Assembly (NCBI GenBank): GCA_017462985.1
Contig: JAFTQB010000023.1
Location: 1-36,544 of the forward strand
Length of the DNA: 36,544 nt
Reading direction: 5' to 3'
DNA from: Clostridia bacterium
Lineage (GTDB): Bacteria; Bacillota; Clostridia; Christensenellales; Borkfalkiaceae
Position 1 is the first letter of the stretch. Each line of letters begins with the position of its first letter. This document shows positions 15,666 through 23,155 of the stretch, in pieces. The notes under the pieces are model-generated. The model searched no databases and was not told the DNA's origin. It was given only the letters and a program-made list of their open reading frames with translations. The translations under genes were made by a program, and so were the position numbers.

Positions 15666-17081
15666 ATGTATTTGCAAAGGCAATCGTTTTTGGTGTTGGG
15701 GCTTTCGCGTTCGGGCGCGGCGGCGGCTGAATTTTTACTTTCCCGACGGGCTACGGTGTATATTTACGACGATATCGAAAGCGATAAAGTGCGCCGACAA
15801 GTTGACGAATTGGAAAAGAACGGCGCGAAAAGAGTGGAAAAGCAAAAACTTACGGAAATGGTGGAAATTTGCGACGCGCTCGTGCTAAGCCCCGGAATCC
15901 CCATCGATCATCCGCTCGCCGTGGCGTTCAAGCGCGCAAAAAAAGCGGTGCTTGGGGAAACGGAGCTTGCCGCGCGTTATTTTAAGGGTCTTGCCGTCGC
16001 CGTTACGGGCACGAACGGAAAAACGACCACCGTTTCCATGATCGAGCAGGCGTTACGGGCTTCGGGCTTGAACGCCGTGGCTTGCGGAAATATCGGCGCG
16101 CCCATGCTCGGCGTGGTGGGAAAAAGCGAAGATACGGTTGCCGTGGCGGAAATTTCTAGCTTTCAAATGGAAACGCTCAATTCCTTTTGCCCGCATATCG
16201 CCGTGGTGCTGAATATTTCCGAAGATCACCTCAGCCGCCATTACAATATGGAAAACTATATCTTTTTAAAGCGCAAGCTCTTAAAAAATTTGAGCGAAGC
16301 GGAATTCGCCGTTTTAAATTATGACGATCAGCTCGTCAGGCAGTTTTCCGAAAATACGAAAGCGCGCGTGATTTGGTTTTCCATGCGCGAAAAGGTGAAC
16401 GGCGCGTATTATAAAGACGGAGATCTCTATTTTGGGGAAGAAAAGCTCTTTTCGGCGGGAGAGATGCTTACGGGCGGCGTACATAATATCCAAAACGCTT
16501 TGGCTGCGGCGGCGGTTGCCAAGCTCTTGGGCTTGGAAACGCAAAAATTCGTCAAGGCGCTAATCGAATTTAAGGGCGTAAAACATCGCATTGAATTGGT
16601 GGGCACTTTCGACGGCGTAACCTATATCGACGATTCCAAGGGTACGAACGTAGACGCAACTCTCAAAGCCGTGGCGTGTATGACGGCGGAAACGGTTTTG
16701 TTGCTCGGCGGAAAGGATAAGGGTTACGATTATCAGAAGCTGTTCGAGGGCTTGAAAAACAGCAAAGCGGTCTGCGCGATCCTGTACGGCGAAAACCGCT
16801 TCAAATTATTGGACGCCGCAAGGGCGGTCGGGTTTACAAACGTCGCGGTATGTATCGGCTTCGATCACGCCGTGTATATGGCAAAAATGGTGGCGGTCAA
16901 AGGTCAAACGGTGCTTTTAAGCCCCGCTAGCGCAAGCTTTGACGAGTTCACGAGCTATGAAGAGAGAGGTGAAAGGTTTGTTTCCTTGGTTACGCCGAAA
17001 GAAGAACCCGAATCTGCAGCCGCAAGCAACGCCGCAGACGGTTTCACAGCCCTTGGGGCAAGAGAGGAAGAAAACGAATAA
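15666..17081 (+). CDS. murD: UDP-MurNAc-L-Ala:D-Glu ligase MurD, with extended C-terminus
   Basis: The 471-aa Mur ligase adds D-glutamate, the MurI product, to UDP-MurNAc-L-alanine. The N-terminal Rossmann motif is LGLSRSGAAAA, the P-loop VTGTNGKTTT, and later motifs include AEISSFQMETL, LNISEDHLSRH, KHRIELVGTFDGVTYIDDSKGTN and LSPASASFDEFTSYEERGERF. Ordinary MurD ends shortly after the last of these. Here a further ~29 residues (rich in Glu, Pro, Ala) follow, and their DNA also encodes the start of FtsW in another frame. AGGGAG lies 7-8 bases before the ATG. Confidence 0.97.
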   Translation: MYLQRQSFLVLGLSRSGAAAAEFLLSRRATVYIYDDIESDKVRRQVDELEKNGAKRVEKQKLTEMVEICDALVLSPGIPIDHPLAVAFKRAKKAVLGETELAARYFKGLAVAVTGTNGKTTTVSMIEQALRASGLNAVACGNIGAPMLGVVGKSEDTVAVAEISSFQMETLNSFCPHIAVVLNISEDHLSRHYNMENYIFLKRKLLKNLSEAEFAVLNYDDQLVRQFSENTKARVIWFSMREKVNGAYYKDGDLYFGEEKLFSAGEMLTGGVHNIQNALAAAAVAKLLGLETQKFVKALIEFKGVKHRIELVGTFDGVTYIDDSKGTNVDATLKAVACMTAETVLLLGGKDKGYDYQKLFEGLKNSKAVCAILYGENRFKLLDAARAVGFTNVAVCIGFDHAVYMAKMVAVKGQTVLLSPASASFDEFTSYEERGERFVSLVTPKEEPESAAASNAADGFTALGAREEENE

Positions 17082-18195
17082 GGGGGATATTTCCATTCTT
17101 ATCGTTACGGCGATCTTGTCCGCGTTCGGGGTGCTCGCCGTATATTCCGCAAGCTATTATGCTGCGCAAACGCAGTACGGCGACGCATTCTATTTTATGA
17201 AAAAGCAGCTCCTCGGATTTTTAGTGGGGTTGCCCGCAATGATTTTGACGGCGCGTTTGGATTATACCAAGCTCAAAGGAAAAAAAATGCGGTATATCTG
17301 CTTGCTCGTGCCCATTATTTTATTGGCGCTTGTGTTCGTGCCGGGAGTGGGAAAAAGCAACTACGGCGCAACCCGTTGGATTGGGATCGGACCGATCACC
17401 ATTCAGCCGTCCGAGCTTGCAAAATACGGCTTCGTTCTGTTTGCCTCGGCGTATATGTCGGAAAATATGGAAAAGTTGCGTACGTTCAAAGGCGCGTTGC
17501 CCGTATTGATTGCGGGCGGGATCGTTTGCGTGCTGATTTTGTTGGAGCCGAATATGTCGGTAACGATGTGCATGGGCTTTTTAATGCTCTGTATGCTGTT
17601 TGCCGGGGGAATGAAGCTGAAATACTTTTTGATGATCTTTTTTCCGCTGTTGATTGCCGTACCCGTTCTCATCATTGCCGAACCGTATCGGCTTTTGCGG
17701 CTGAGCGCCTTTCTTGATCCTTGGGCTTCGCCCAAAGAAGAAGGGTATCAGCTCATTCAGTCGCTCTATGCCCTCGGCAACGGCGGTTGGTTCGGTACGG
17801 GGCTGTTTCGCTCTAGGCAAAAATACCGTTTTTTGCCGTTTGCAGAAAGCGATTTTATTCTTTCCATCATCGGGGAAGAATTCGGCTTTGTGGGGATATT
17901 GGCGCTTTTCTTGCTCTGCGGTTTTTTAATTTACCGCGGCATACGCACGGCGGCGCGCGCGGACGATTTTTTCTCGTTTTTGTTGGCGGTAGGTATTACG
18001 ATGGTGTACGCCATACAAACGGTGCTAAACGCGCTCGTCGTCAGCGGCGCGATCCCTCCGACGGGGCTGCCGTTGCCGCTCATCAGTTCGGGGAATACTT
18101 CGCTGATCATCACTATGGCGTCTATGGGCGTTTTGTATTCGATCTCGGCAAGGAGCAACGGCGGCGCGAGGAAAAAGCGCAAGGGAACAAAGTGA
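16978..18195 (+). CDS. ftsW: SEDS peptidoglycan polymerase FtsW
   Basis: The ~405-aa SEDS glycosyltransferase polymerises septal glycan from lipid II together with the class B PBP. Diagnostic motifs are GATRWIGIGPITIQPSELAK, the loop YALGNGGWFGTGLFRSRQKY followed by LPFAESDFILSIIGEEFGF (the conserved catalytic-loop acidic residue lies here), and PPTGLPLPLISSGNTSL. About ten membrane helices are visible. I chose the TTG at 16978 because GAGAGGTGA, the best ribosome site in the area, ends 5-6 bases before it; an ATG at 16957 is the alternative. No start codon exists between 17055 and the first membrane helix, so an overlap with murD (104 bp from 16978) cannot be avoided. The extra N-terminal segment is basic, Pro/Gln-rich and cytoplasmic. 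murG, often next to ftsW, is absent. Confidence 0.93.
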   Translation: MFPWLRRKKNPNLQPQATPQTVSQPLGQERKKTNKGDISILIVTAILSAFGVLAVYSASYYAAQTQYGDAFYFMKKQLLGFLVGLPAMILTARLDYTKLKGKKMRYICLLVPIILLALVFVPGVGKSNYGATRWIGIGPITIQPSELAKYGFVLFASAYMSENMEKLRTFKGALPVLIAGGIVCVLILLEPNMSVTMCMGFLMLCMLFAGGMKLKYFLMIFFPLLIAVPVLIIAEPYRLLRLSAFLDPWASPKEEGYQLIQSLYALGNGGWFGTGLFRSRQKYRFLPFAESDFILSIIGEEFGFVGILALFLLCGFLIYRGIRTAARADDFFSFLLAVGITMVYAIQTVLNALVVSGAIPPTGLPLPLISSGNTSLIITMASMGVLYSISARSNGGARKKRKGTK

Positions 18196-18235
18196 AGAAA
18201 ATTTACATACAATAAAGCATAAGGAGCGTTGTTGT

Positions 18236-19492
18236 ATGGAAAAATTTATTATAGACGGCGGCGAGAAATTATACGGCTCCGTTGAGATACAAAGTGCAAA
18301 AAACGCCGTTTTGCCACTTCTCGCCGCATCCGTATTGACGGATGAACAAGTGATTATCCGCGCAATCCCTCGTATTTCCGACGTGGAAAATATGTTGCGT
18401 ATCCTTTGCGAGCTTGGCTGTGAGATCGCGCGCGAGGGCGACGCGGCGATCATCGACAGCAAGAACGCGGTTTCCCACGAGATCCCCGCCGTGCTGACGA
18501 AAGAGATACGGTCCTCTATTTTTATGCTCGGTTCGATCTTAACGAGGTTTCACCGCGCAAAAATTTCCTATCCGGGCGGTTGCGATATAGGGCTTCGCCC
18601 GATCGATCTTCATTTATCGGGTTTGAAAAAATTGGGCGTGGAGATCGTGGAAGAAAACGGTTACATAGAATGTAGCGCCGAAAAGCTTTCGGGGGCGGAA
18701 GTGGTGTTGGATTTTCCCAGCGTCGGCGCTACGGAAAATATCATTCTCGCCGCGGTGAAAGCGCGCGGCAGAACGGTGATACGAAACGCTGCGAAAGAAC
18801 CCGAGATTGTCGATCTTCAAAACTTTTTAAACGCTATGGGCGCAAAGGTTTACGGCGCAGGCAGCGCGAACGTGGTGATCGACGGCGTGGAGCGGTTGCA
18901 CGGCGTGGAATACGTGCCTATGGGGGATCGGATTGAGGCGGGCACTTTTTTGATTGCGGCGGCGGCGTGTGGCGGCGAAATTGAAACGCAGGGCGTTTTG
19001 GAAGAAAATATTGCCGCACTTTTACATAAATTGCGTGAAAACGGTTGCAAAATCTATGCAAAAAATGATAAAATAGTATTGCAAAGCGACGGACGCTTAA
19101 AAAGCGTGCCGATTTTCGAAACTTCTCCCTTTCCGGGATTTCCCACCGATATGCAAGCGCAGTATTCCGCGCTTTCGTGCGTGGCGAGGGGAACGACTTT
19201 GGTGATTGAGAATTTATTCGAAACGCGGTTTAAGTACGCGGGGGAATTAAAGCGTATGGGCGCGGATATTCTCGTACACGGAAAAACGGCGATTATTCGC
19301 GGCGTGGAACGCTTGCACGGCGCTTCCGTAACGGCGTGCGATCTTCGCGGCGGCGCGGCACTCGTTGTGGCGGGCTTGGTTGCCGATGGGCAAACCGCCG
19401 TGCTTGATCTTTCGCATATCGACAGAGGCTACGGGGATTTCGAAAGTAAGCTTCGGTTGTTGGGGGCGAAGATTCGGCGCGTGAAGATCTGA
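18236..19492 (+). CDS. murA: UDP-GlcNAc 1-carboxyvinyltransferase MurA
   Basis: The 418-aa enzyme makes the first committed step of peptidoglycan synthesis, transferring enolpyruvate from PEP to UDP-GlcNAc. K22 (SAKNAVLP) and the loop cysteine C116 (PGGCDIGLRPIDLH) are in place. The cysteine is the residue attacked by fosfomycin, so the enzyme should be of the fosfomycin-sensitive type as far as this residue goes. Other matches are GDRIEAGTFLIAAAACGG, FPTDMQAQ and FETRFKYAGELKRMGA. AAGGAG lies 9 bases before the ATG. It follows ftsW by 40 bases in the same direction. Confidence 0.97.
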   Translation: MEKFIIDGGEKLYGSVEIQSAKNAVLPLLAASVLTDEQVIIRAIPRISDVENMLRILCELGCEIAREGDAAIIDSKNAVSHEIPAVLTKEIRSSIFMLGSILTRFHRAKISYPGGCDIGLRPIDLHLSGLKKLGVEIVEENGYIECSAEKLSGAEVVLDFPSVGATENIILAAVKARGRTVIRNAAKEPEIVDLQNFLNAMGAKVYGAGSANVVIDGVERLHGVEYVPMGDRIEAGTFLIAAAACGGEIETQGVLEENIAALLHKLRENGCKIYAKNDKIVLQSDGRLKSVPIFETSPFPGFPTDMQAQYSALSCVARGTTLVIENLFETRFKYAGELKRMGADILVHGKTAIIRGVERLHGASVTACDLRGGAALVVAGLVADGQTAVLDLSHIDRGYGDFESKLRLLGAKIRRVKI

Positions 19493-19517
19493 AAAATATC
19501 ATTTTAAGGAAAGCTTT

Positions 19518-20303
19518 ATGCAAAAGAAAAAAATCGTAACGGTCATTCTTACGGCAATCTTATTTTTATCGGCGGCGCTGATCGGCGTTGCGAACGTTTA
19601 TCGCGTGGATAGCGTCGTTTTGAATGCGGGTACGGTATCGAGCGCGGCGCGCGCGGAAGCCGAGGCGCTGAAAAAGGAATTGGAAGAAGCCTACGCAGGC
19701 GAGAGCAGTATCTTTGCGGGGGAAACGGTCGCAAAAGAAATTTTTGAAAAATATCCCTATTTCCGTATGAGCGGCTTTGAACGGGCGTTCCCCAATCAGC
19801 TCGTGATCGAAGCGACGGAGGAGGAAGAAGTCTTTGCCGTAGCGCAAGGCGAAAATTATTTCGTTTTGGCGGGAGACGGCACGGTACTCGGCGTGCGTAG
19901 CGACAGCGCGAACCGCGTGGACGGATCGGCGAATATTCTCGTGAGCGGACTGAGTGCGAGCGGTGCGGAAGGGGAAAAAGTGCGCGGCGAGCATACTGCG
20001 GAGCTGATCGAGATTTGCCGCGTTATGGCAACGAGTTTAAACGGTGTGCGTTCGAACGTGAAAGAAATTAAGCTTATTCCCGAAGGAACGGGTCCGAGGC
20101 TGATTTTCTATATGCGCGAGGGCGTTAAAATTTCCGTGAAAAATCCTTCCGTATTAACGGCGGAAAAAGCGAGCGCCTTGACGGAAAAATACCTTTCTCT
20201 TTCCGTAGAACAGCGTTTGACGGGCGGCATTCAAGTGATCGAAAGCCCCGATCAAACGAAAGTTTTGCTCGATTACAGCCCCAATTATTTGCTCGGCGTA
20301 TAA
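19518..20303 (+). CDS. ftsQ: FtsQ/DivIB-type division protein
   Basis: The 261-aa bitopic protein has a short basic cytoplasmic tail, one membrane helix (about 6-24, VTVILTAILFLSAALIGVA), a POTRA-like region (about 28-98, containing VDSVVLNAGTVSS, EIFEKYPYFRMSGFERAFPNQLVIEATEEEE) and an FtsQ beta domain ending near LLDYSPNYLLGV. FtsQ/DivIB scaffolds FtsL/DivIC at the septum. The position after murA and before ftsA-ftsZ is typical. TAAGGAAAG is the ribosome site. A terminator follows, so it ends the murE-to-ftsQ unit. Sequence conservation of this family is low; topology and synteny carry the call. Confidence 0.85.
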   Translation: MQKKKIVTVILTAILFLSAALIGVANVYRVDSVVLNAGTVSSAARAEAEALKKELEEAYAGESSIFAGETVAKEIFEKYPYFRMSGFERAFPNQLVIEATEEEEVFAVAQGENYFVLAGDGTVLGVRSDSANRVDGSANILVSGLSASGAEGEKVRGEHTAELIEICRVMATSLNGVRSNVKEIKLIPEGTGPRLIFYMREGVKISVKNPSVLTAEKASALTEKYLSLSVEQRLTGGIQVIESPDQTKVLLDYSPNYLLGV

Positions 20304-20322
20304 AAATATAGCGAAAAATAGC

Positions 20323-20352
20323 AAAAACGCGCTTTTCAGGCGCGTTTTTTTT
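20323..20352 (+). terminator. Terminator after ftsQ
   Basis: AAAAACGCGC (20323-20332) pairs perfectly with GCGCGTTTTT (20340-20349), loop 7 nt, followed by more Ts. It separates ftsQ from the ftsA-ftsZ promoter 12 bases further on. Confidence 0.9.
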
Positions 20353-20363
20353 GCGCTCGGATA

Positions 20364-20392
20364 TTGACAAAATACGGAAAATGTTATATAAT
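20364..20392 (+). promoter_or_regulatory. Perfect consensus promoter of ftsA-ftsZ
   Basis: TTGACA (20364-20369) and TATAAT (20387-20392) have a 17-bp spacer; the start is expected near 20399, about 38 nt before ftsA. Confidence 0.93.
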
Positions 20393-20436
20393 AAATTTAT
20401 TAAAGGTTCTTAAATTTTACGGATGGATAAGATTTT

Positions 20437-21609
20437 ATGAAAAACGAAAGATACGCCGTACTTGATATTCGTTCGTTCGAACTCACCTTTTTGATCGGTT
20501 CAAAAGGTCTTAACGATACGTTTGTCATTTGCGATAAAAAAAGCGAGGGCTACGAGGGCTTTTCGCGGGAAGGATTTTTTGACGAGCAGTCCTTTTGCGA
20601 CGCCGTTTCTTCCGTCGTTACTTCGGTGAAGAAAACTTACGAGGGCAAGATCGAAACGGTATACGTGGGCACGCCCGCGCCCTTTATTTCTTTAAAGACG
20701 ATGGGGCATACCATTTCCTTTCCGAAAAAGAGAAAACTCACCGCGCCCGACGTGGACGCGCTGTTCGAAAGCGGGTTGAGCGAGCTTGCTTCAAGCGGCA
20801 AATGTATTCGCCGTTCGGCGATGTATTTTTCCACGGGGGAAAGCACGAATAAGTATTATAGCGCGGACGGGCTTTACGGCGCGGTGGCGTCGTCTTTAAA
20901 AGGCGGGCTTTGTTATTATTTCGCGGACGAGCATTTTTGCGAACTTGTGAAAACGACGCTTGTAAAGCTCGGAATCAAGCAAGTGGAATTTTTGCCCGAT
21001 ACGCTGGCGCAATCGATGTATTTATTGCCCGAAAAGGAACGCGAGGGATATGCGTTTTTGCTCGATATCGGGTTTATGACTTCGTCGATTTCCGTCGTAT
21101 ACGGCAACGGGATCGTACACGAGGAAAGTTTCAGTTGCGGTTTGGCGAGTATTTTGGTTTCGTTAATGGAAAACCTTGGCGTGGAATACGAAAAAGCGGA
21201 AGAAATTTTACGCTCTGCGAATATTTCGGGCGGAAGCGTTTCGGGCGATCAGCTTTGGACGGACGATAAAGGCACGGCGTTTGCCGTATCAAAGATCAAC
21301 GAAGTGATTAAATACGGCTTGGATATCCTGTGCGAGCAGGTACAGAACTTTTTTGCAAAATACTATCAAGAAAAGGCTGCCGCCGTGGTGATGAATAATA
21401 CGCTTTGGATTACGGGCGAGGGCACGGAAGGGATTGCGGGCGTTGCCGAGCATATTTCCCGCCGCTTAAACCGTATGCCGAAAATCGTTACGCCCGATTT
21501 GCCGTATTACGATAAGGCGTCTTATTCGTCGAGGATCGCGTTGTTGGCAATGGCTACTATGCAAAAGCCCAAAAAGAAAGGGTTTAGATTATTTGGAGGA
21601 AGAAAATAA
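20437..21609 (+). CDS. ftsA: Divergent FtsA, actin-like membrane anchor of FtsZ
   Basis: The 390-aa protein lies directly before ftsZ, its stop sharing one base with the ftsZ ATG (TAATG). The FtsA layout is recognisable: an actin-like start (AVLDIRSFELTFLIG), a 1C-type region with KLTAPDVDALFESG, then EKEREGYAFLLDIGFMTSSISVV, GLASILVSLMENLG, an adenosine-site remnant LWITGEGTEGIAG, and a basic amphipathic C-terminal tail (KPKKKGFRLFGGRK) of the kind that binds the membrane. The nucleotide motifs are degenerate: the first phosphate loop reads LDIRSFE instead of DIGT/S-type, and the second LDIGFMTSS instead of DIGGGTT. ATP binding or hydrolysis may therefore be altered or lost. The ribosome site (GGATGG) is weak although the promoter is perfect. 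Confidence 0.85.
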   Translation: MKNERYAVLDIRSFELTFLIGSKGLNDTFVICDKKSEGYEGFSREGFFDEQSFCDAVSSVVTSVKKTYEGKIETVYVGTPAPFISLKTMGHTISFPKKRKLTAPDVDALFESGLSELASSGKCIRRSAMYFSTGESTNKYYSADGLYGAVASSLKGGLCYYFADEHFCELVKTTLVKLGIKQVEFLPDTLAQSMYLLPEKEREGYAFLLDIGFMTSSISVVYGNGIVHEESFSCGLASILVSLMENLGVEYEKAEEILRSANISGGSVSGDQLWTDDKGTAFAVSKINEVIKYGLDILCEQVQNFFAKYYQEKAAAVVMNNTLWITGEGTEGIAGVAEHISRRLNRMPKIVTPDLPYYDKASYSSRIALLAMATMQKPKKKGFRLFGGRK

Positions 21610-23054
21610 TGTTGGATAATTATAACGAAAACGAATACGGTTACTACGGAGCAATGGACTCTACGAATTCCGCGCCCGAAACGGACGCGCTCGGAAACAG
21701 TCTTTCGGGCGTTGCAAAAATTAAAGTCATCGGTGTTGGCGGCGCGGGGAATAACGCGGTCAACCGCTTGATCGAATCGGGGTTGCGGGGCGCTGAATAC
21801 GTCGTAGTGAATACGGATAATCAGGATTTGGCGCGGTCAAAAGCAAGCAAGCGTATTCGCATCGGCGTACAGCTTACGAACGGACTCGGCGCGGGCGCCG
21901 ACCCTGCGATCGGCAGAGGCGCGGCGGAGGAAAACAAAGCGGAAATTCAAGAAGTCTTAAAAGATACCGACCTGCTCTTTATCACGGCGGGTATGGGCGG
22001 CGGCACGGGTACGGGCGCCGCGCCCGTCATCGCGAAAATCGCGAAAGAAATGAAGATTCTCACCGTCGCCGTGGTTACTTTGCCGTTCTCGTTTGAAGCG
22101 AAAAAAAGAATGGATAACGCTTTGATGGGGATTGAGGAACTGAAAAAATCGGTCGATTCCATCATCACCATACCCAACGATAAAATTCGTGAAGTCGTGC
22201 CTAAGGGAACTTCGTTTACGGAAGCGCTCAAAGTGGCGGACGAAGTGCTTCGTCAAGGGATTCGCGGAATCACCGAGCTAATCGTCAACCCCGCGCTCAT
22301 CAATTTGGATTTTGCAGACGTTCGTACTACGCTCAAAGGCCGCGGCGTAGCGCATATGGGGATCGGCGTGGCGAAAGGCGAAAAGAGAATTTCCGACGCC
22401 GTCCGTTGCGCGGTTTGCAGTCCTTTGCTCAATACGACGATCGAGGGCGCAAATTCCGTTATTTTGAACGTCGTCGGCGGGAAAGACCTGTCGTTGGACG
22501 AGGTATGCTTGGCGGCTGATTTGGTGAAAGGCGTGATTGATTATTCCGCAAACGTCATTTTCGGGGCTTGTATTGACGAAAAGATGTCGGACGAAGTAGA
22601 AGTCGTTATCATTGCGACGGGCTTTGCGGGCGGTCAAGCCGTGCCGGAGGACGCGGCGGCTTCCGCGCAACGCGCGCATACCCTTTCGGATAAGATCGAA
22701 CGCACCTACGGCGAACGCGTCGGCGGCGCGGCGTATGCACAACCTTATGCACAGCCGTACGCACAACCTTATACGCAACCGTATACCCAACCGTACGCGC
22801 AGCCTTATACTCAACCGTTTGCGCAACCTCAAACCGCGCCCGCTCCGCAACCCGCGGTAGCGCCTCAACAACCGGCGACGGCGGAAGCGCAACCGCAAGC
22901 AACGCAAACGGCGCAACCCGCTCCGTTTGAACCGGACGATCCTATCCCTACGCAGGCGGAAACTACGCAAGCGACGGGGGAGGAAACGAAAAAACGCCGT
23001 CCTAAATTCGTCGATTATTTCATTAGAAGAAACGGCGGCGATTCTCAGCAATAA
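21609..23054 (+). CDS. ftsZ: Cell division tubulin FtsZ with YxQP-repeat linker
   Basis: FtsZ polymerises into the division ring with GTP. The tubulin signature GGGTGTG is at 130-136, preceded by GVGGAGNNAVNRLI (42-55) and followed by the T7-type region LINLDFADVRTTLKG. The GTPase core runs to about residue 345. An extra ~35 residues, acidic and Tyr/Asn-rich, precede the core. The C-terminal linker holds eight YxQP/FAQP tetrapeptides (376-407), then a Pro/Gln/Thr-rich stretch. The C-terminal peptide RRPKFVDYFIRRN is probably the FtsA-binding tail, though it differs from the usual IPxFLRR form. At 481 aa it is long for FtsZ (about 350-400). GGAGGA lies 8 bases before the ATG. Confidence 0.97.
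   Translation: MLDNYNENEYGYYGAMDSTNSAPETDALGNSLSGVAKIKVIGVGGAGNNAVNRLIESGLRGAEYVVVNTDNQDLARSKASKRIRIGVQLTNGLGAGADPAIGRGAAEENKAEIQEVLKDTDLLFITAGMGGGTGTGAAPVIAKIAKEMKILTVAVVTLPFSFEAKKRMDNALMGIEELKKSVDSIITIPNDKIREVVPKGTSFTEALKVADEVLRQGIRGITELIVNPALINLDFADVRTTLKGRGVAHMGIGVAKGEKRISDAVRCAVCSPLLNTTIEGANSVILNVVGGKDLSLDEVCLAADLVKGVIDYSANVIFGACIDEKMSDEVEVVIIATGFAGGQAVPEDAAASAQRAHTLSDKIERTYGERVGGAAYAQPYAQPYAQPYTQPYTQPYAQPYTQPFAQPQTAPAPQPAVAPQQPATAEAQPQATQTAQPAPFEPDDPIPTQAETTQATGEETKKRRPKFVDYFIRRNGGDSQQ
22734..22829 (+). repeat. Eight 12-bp tandem repeats coding for YxQP in FtsZ
   Basis: Eight consecutive 12-bp units encode YAQP, YAQP, YAQP, YTQP, YTQP, YAQP, YTQP, FAQP. Codon variation between units (TAT/TAC, CAA/CAG, CCT/CCG) shows that the protein repeat is older or selected, not a fresh DNA duplication. 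Confidence 0.9.
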
Positions 23055-23075
23055 TCTGATTTTTATTAAAAAATG

Positions 23076-23109
23076 AAGAGTGCGAAATTTTTTCGCGCTC
23101 TTTCTTTTT
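23076..23109 (+). terminator. Terminator after ftsZ
   Basis: AAGAGTGCGAAA (23076-23087) pairs with TTTCGCGCTCTT (23091-23102), one G-U pair, 3-nt loop, followed by a T-rich run. It ends the ftsA-ftsZ unit. Confidence 0.88.
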
Positions 23110-23121
23110 GTCGAAATTCGT

Positions 23122-23127
23122 TATAAT
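23122..23127 (+). promoter_or_regulatory. Probable -10 box of the murC promoter
   Basis: TATAAT lies 29 bases before the murC ATG. A clear -35 is lacking: the hexamer at the right distance (TCTTTC, 23099-23104) is poor and falls inside the ftsZ terminator. A promoter is expected because murC follows a strong terminator. Confidence 0.5.
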
Positions 23128-23155
23128 TTGTCCTTATGGATCATATAAATATGTT

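Noticed and set aside
22734-22829. Tandem repeats considered as a CRISPR array
   Set aside because: 12-bp in-frame coding repeats without spacers inside ftsZ; no cas genes in the window.
22278-23051. A 257-codon minus-strand open frame opposite ftsZ, with Arg/Leu repeats
   Set aside because: The repeats are the reverse reading of the YxQP units; no start signal or homology-like motif.
23108-23155. Longer MurC starting at TTG 23108
   Set aside because: The codon is in the T tract of the ftsZ terminator, upstream of the probable transcription start, and the added residues do not look like MurC.
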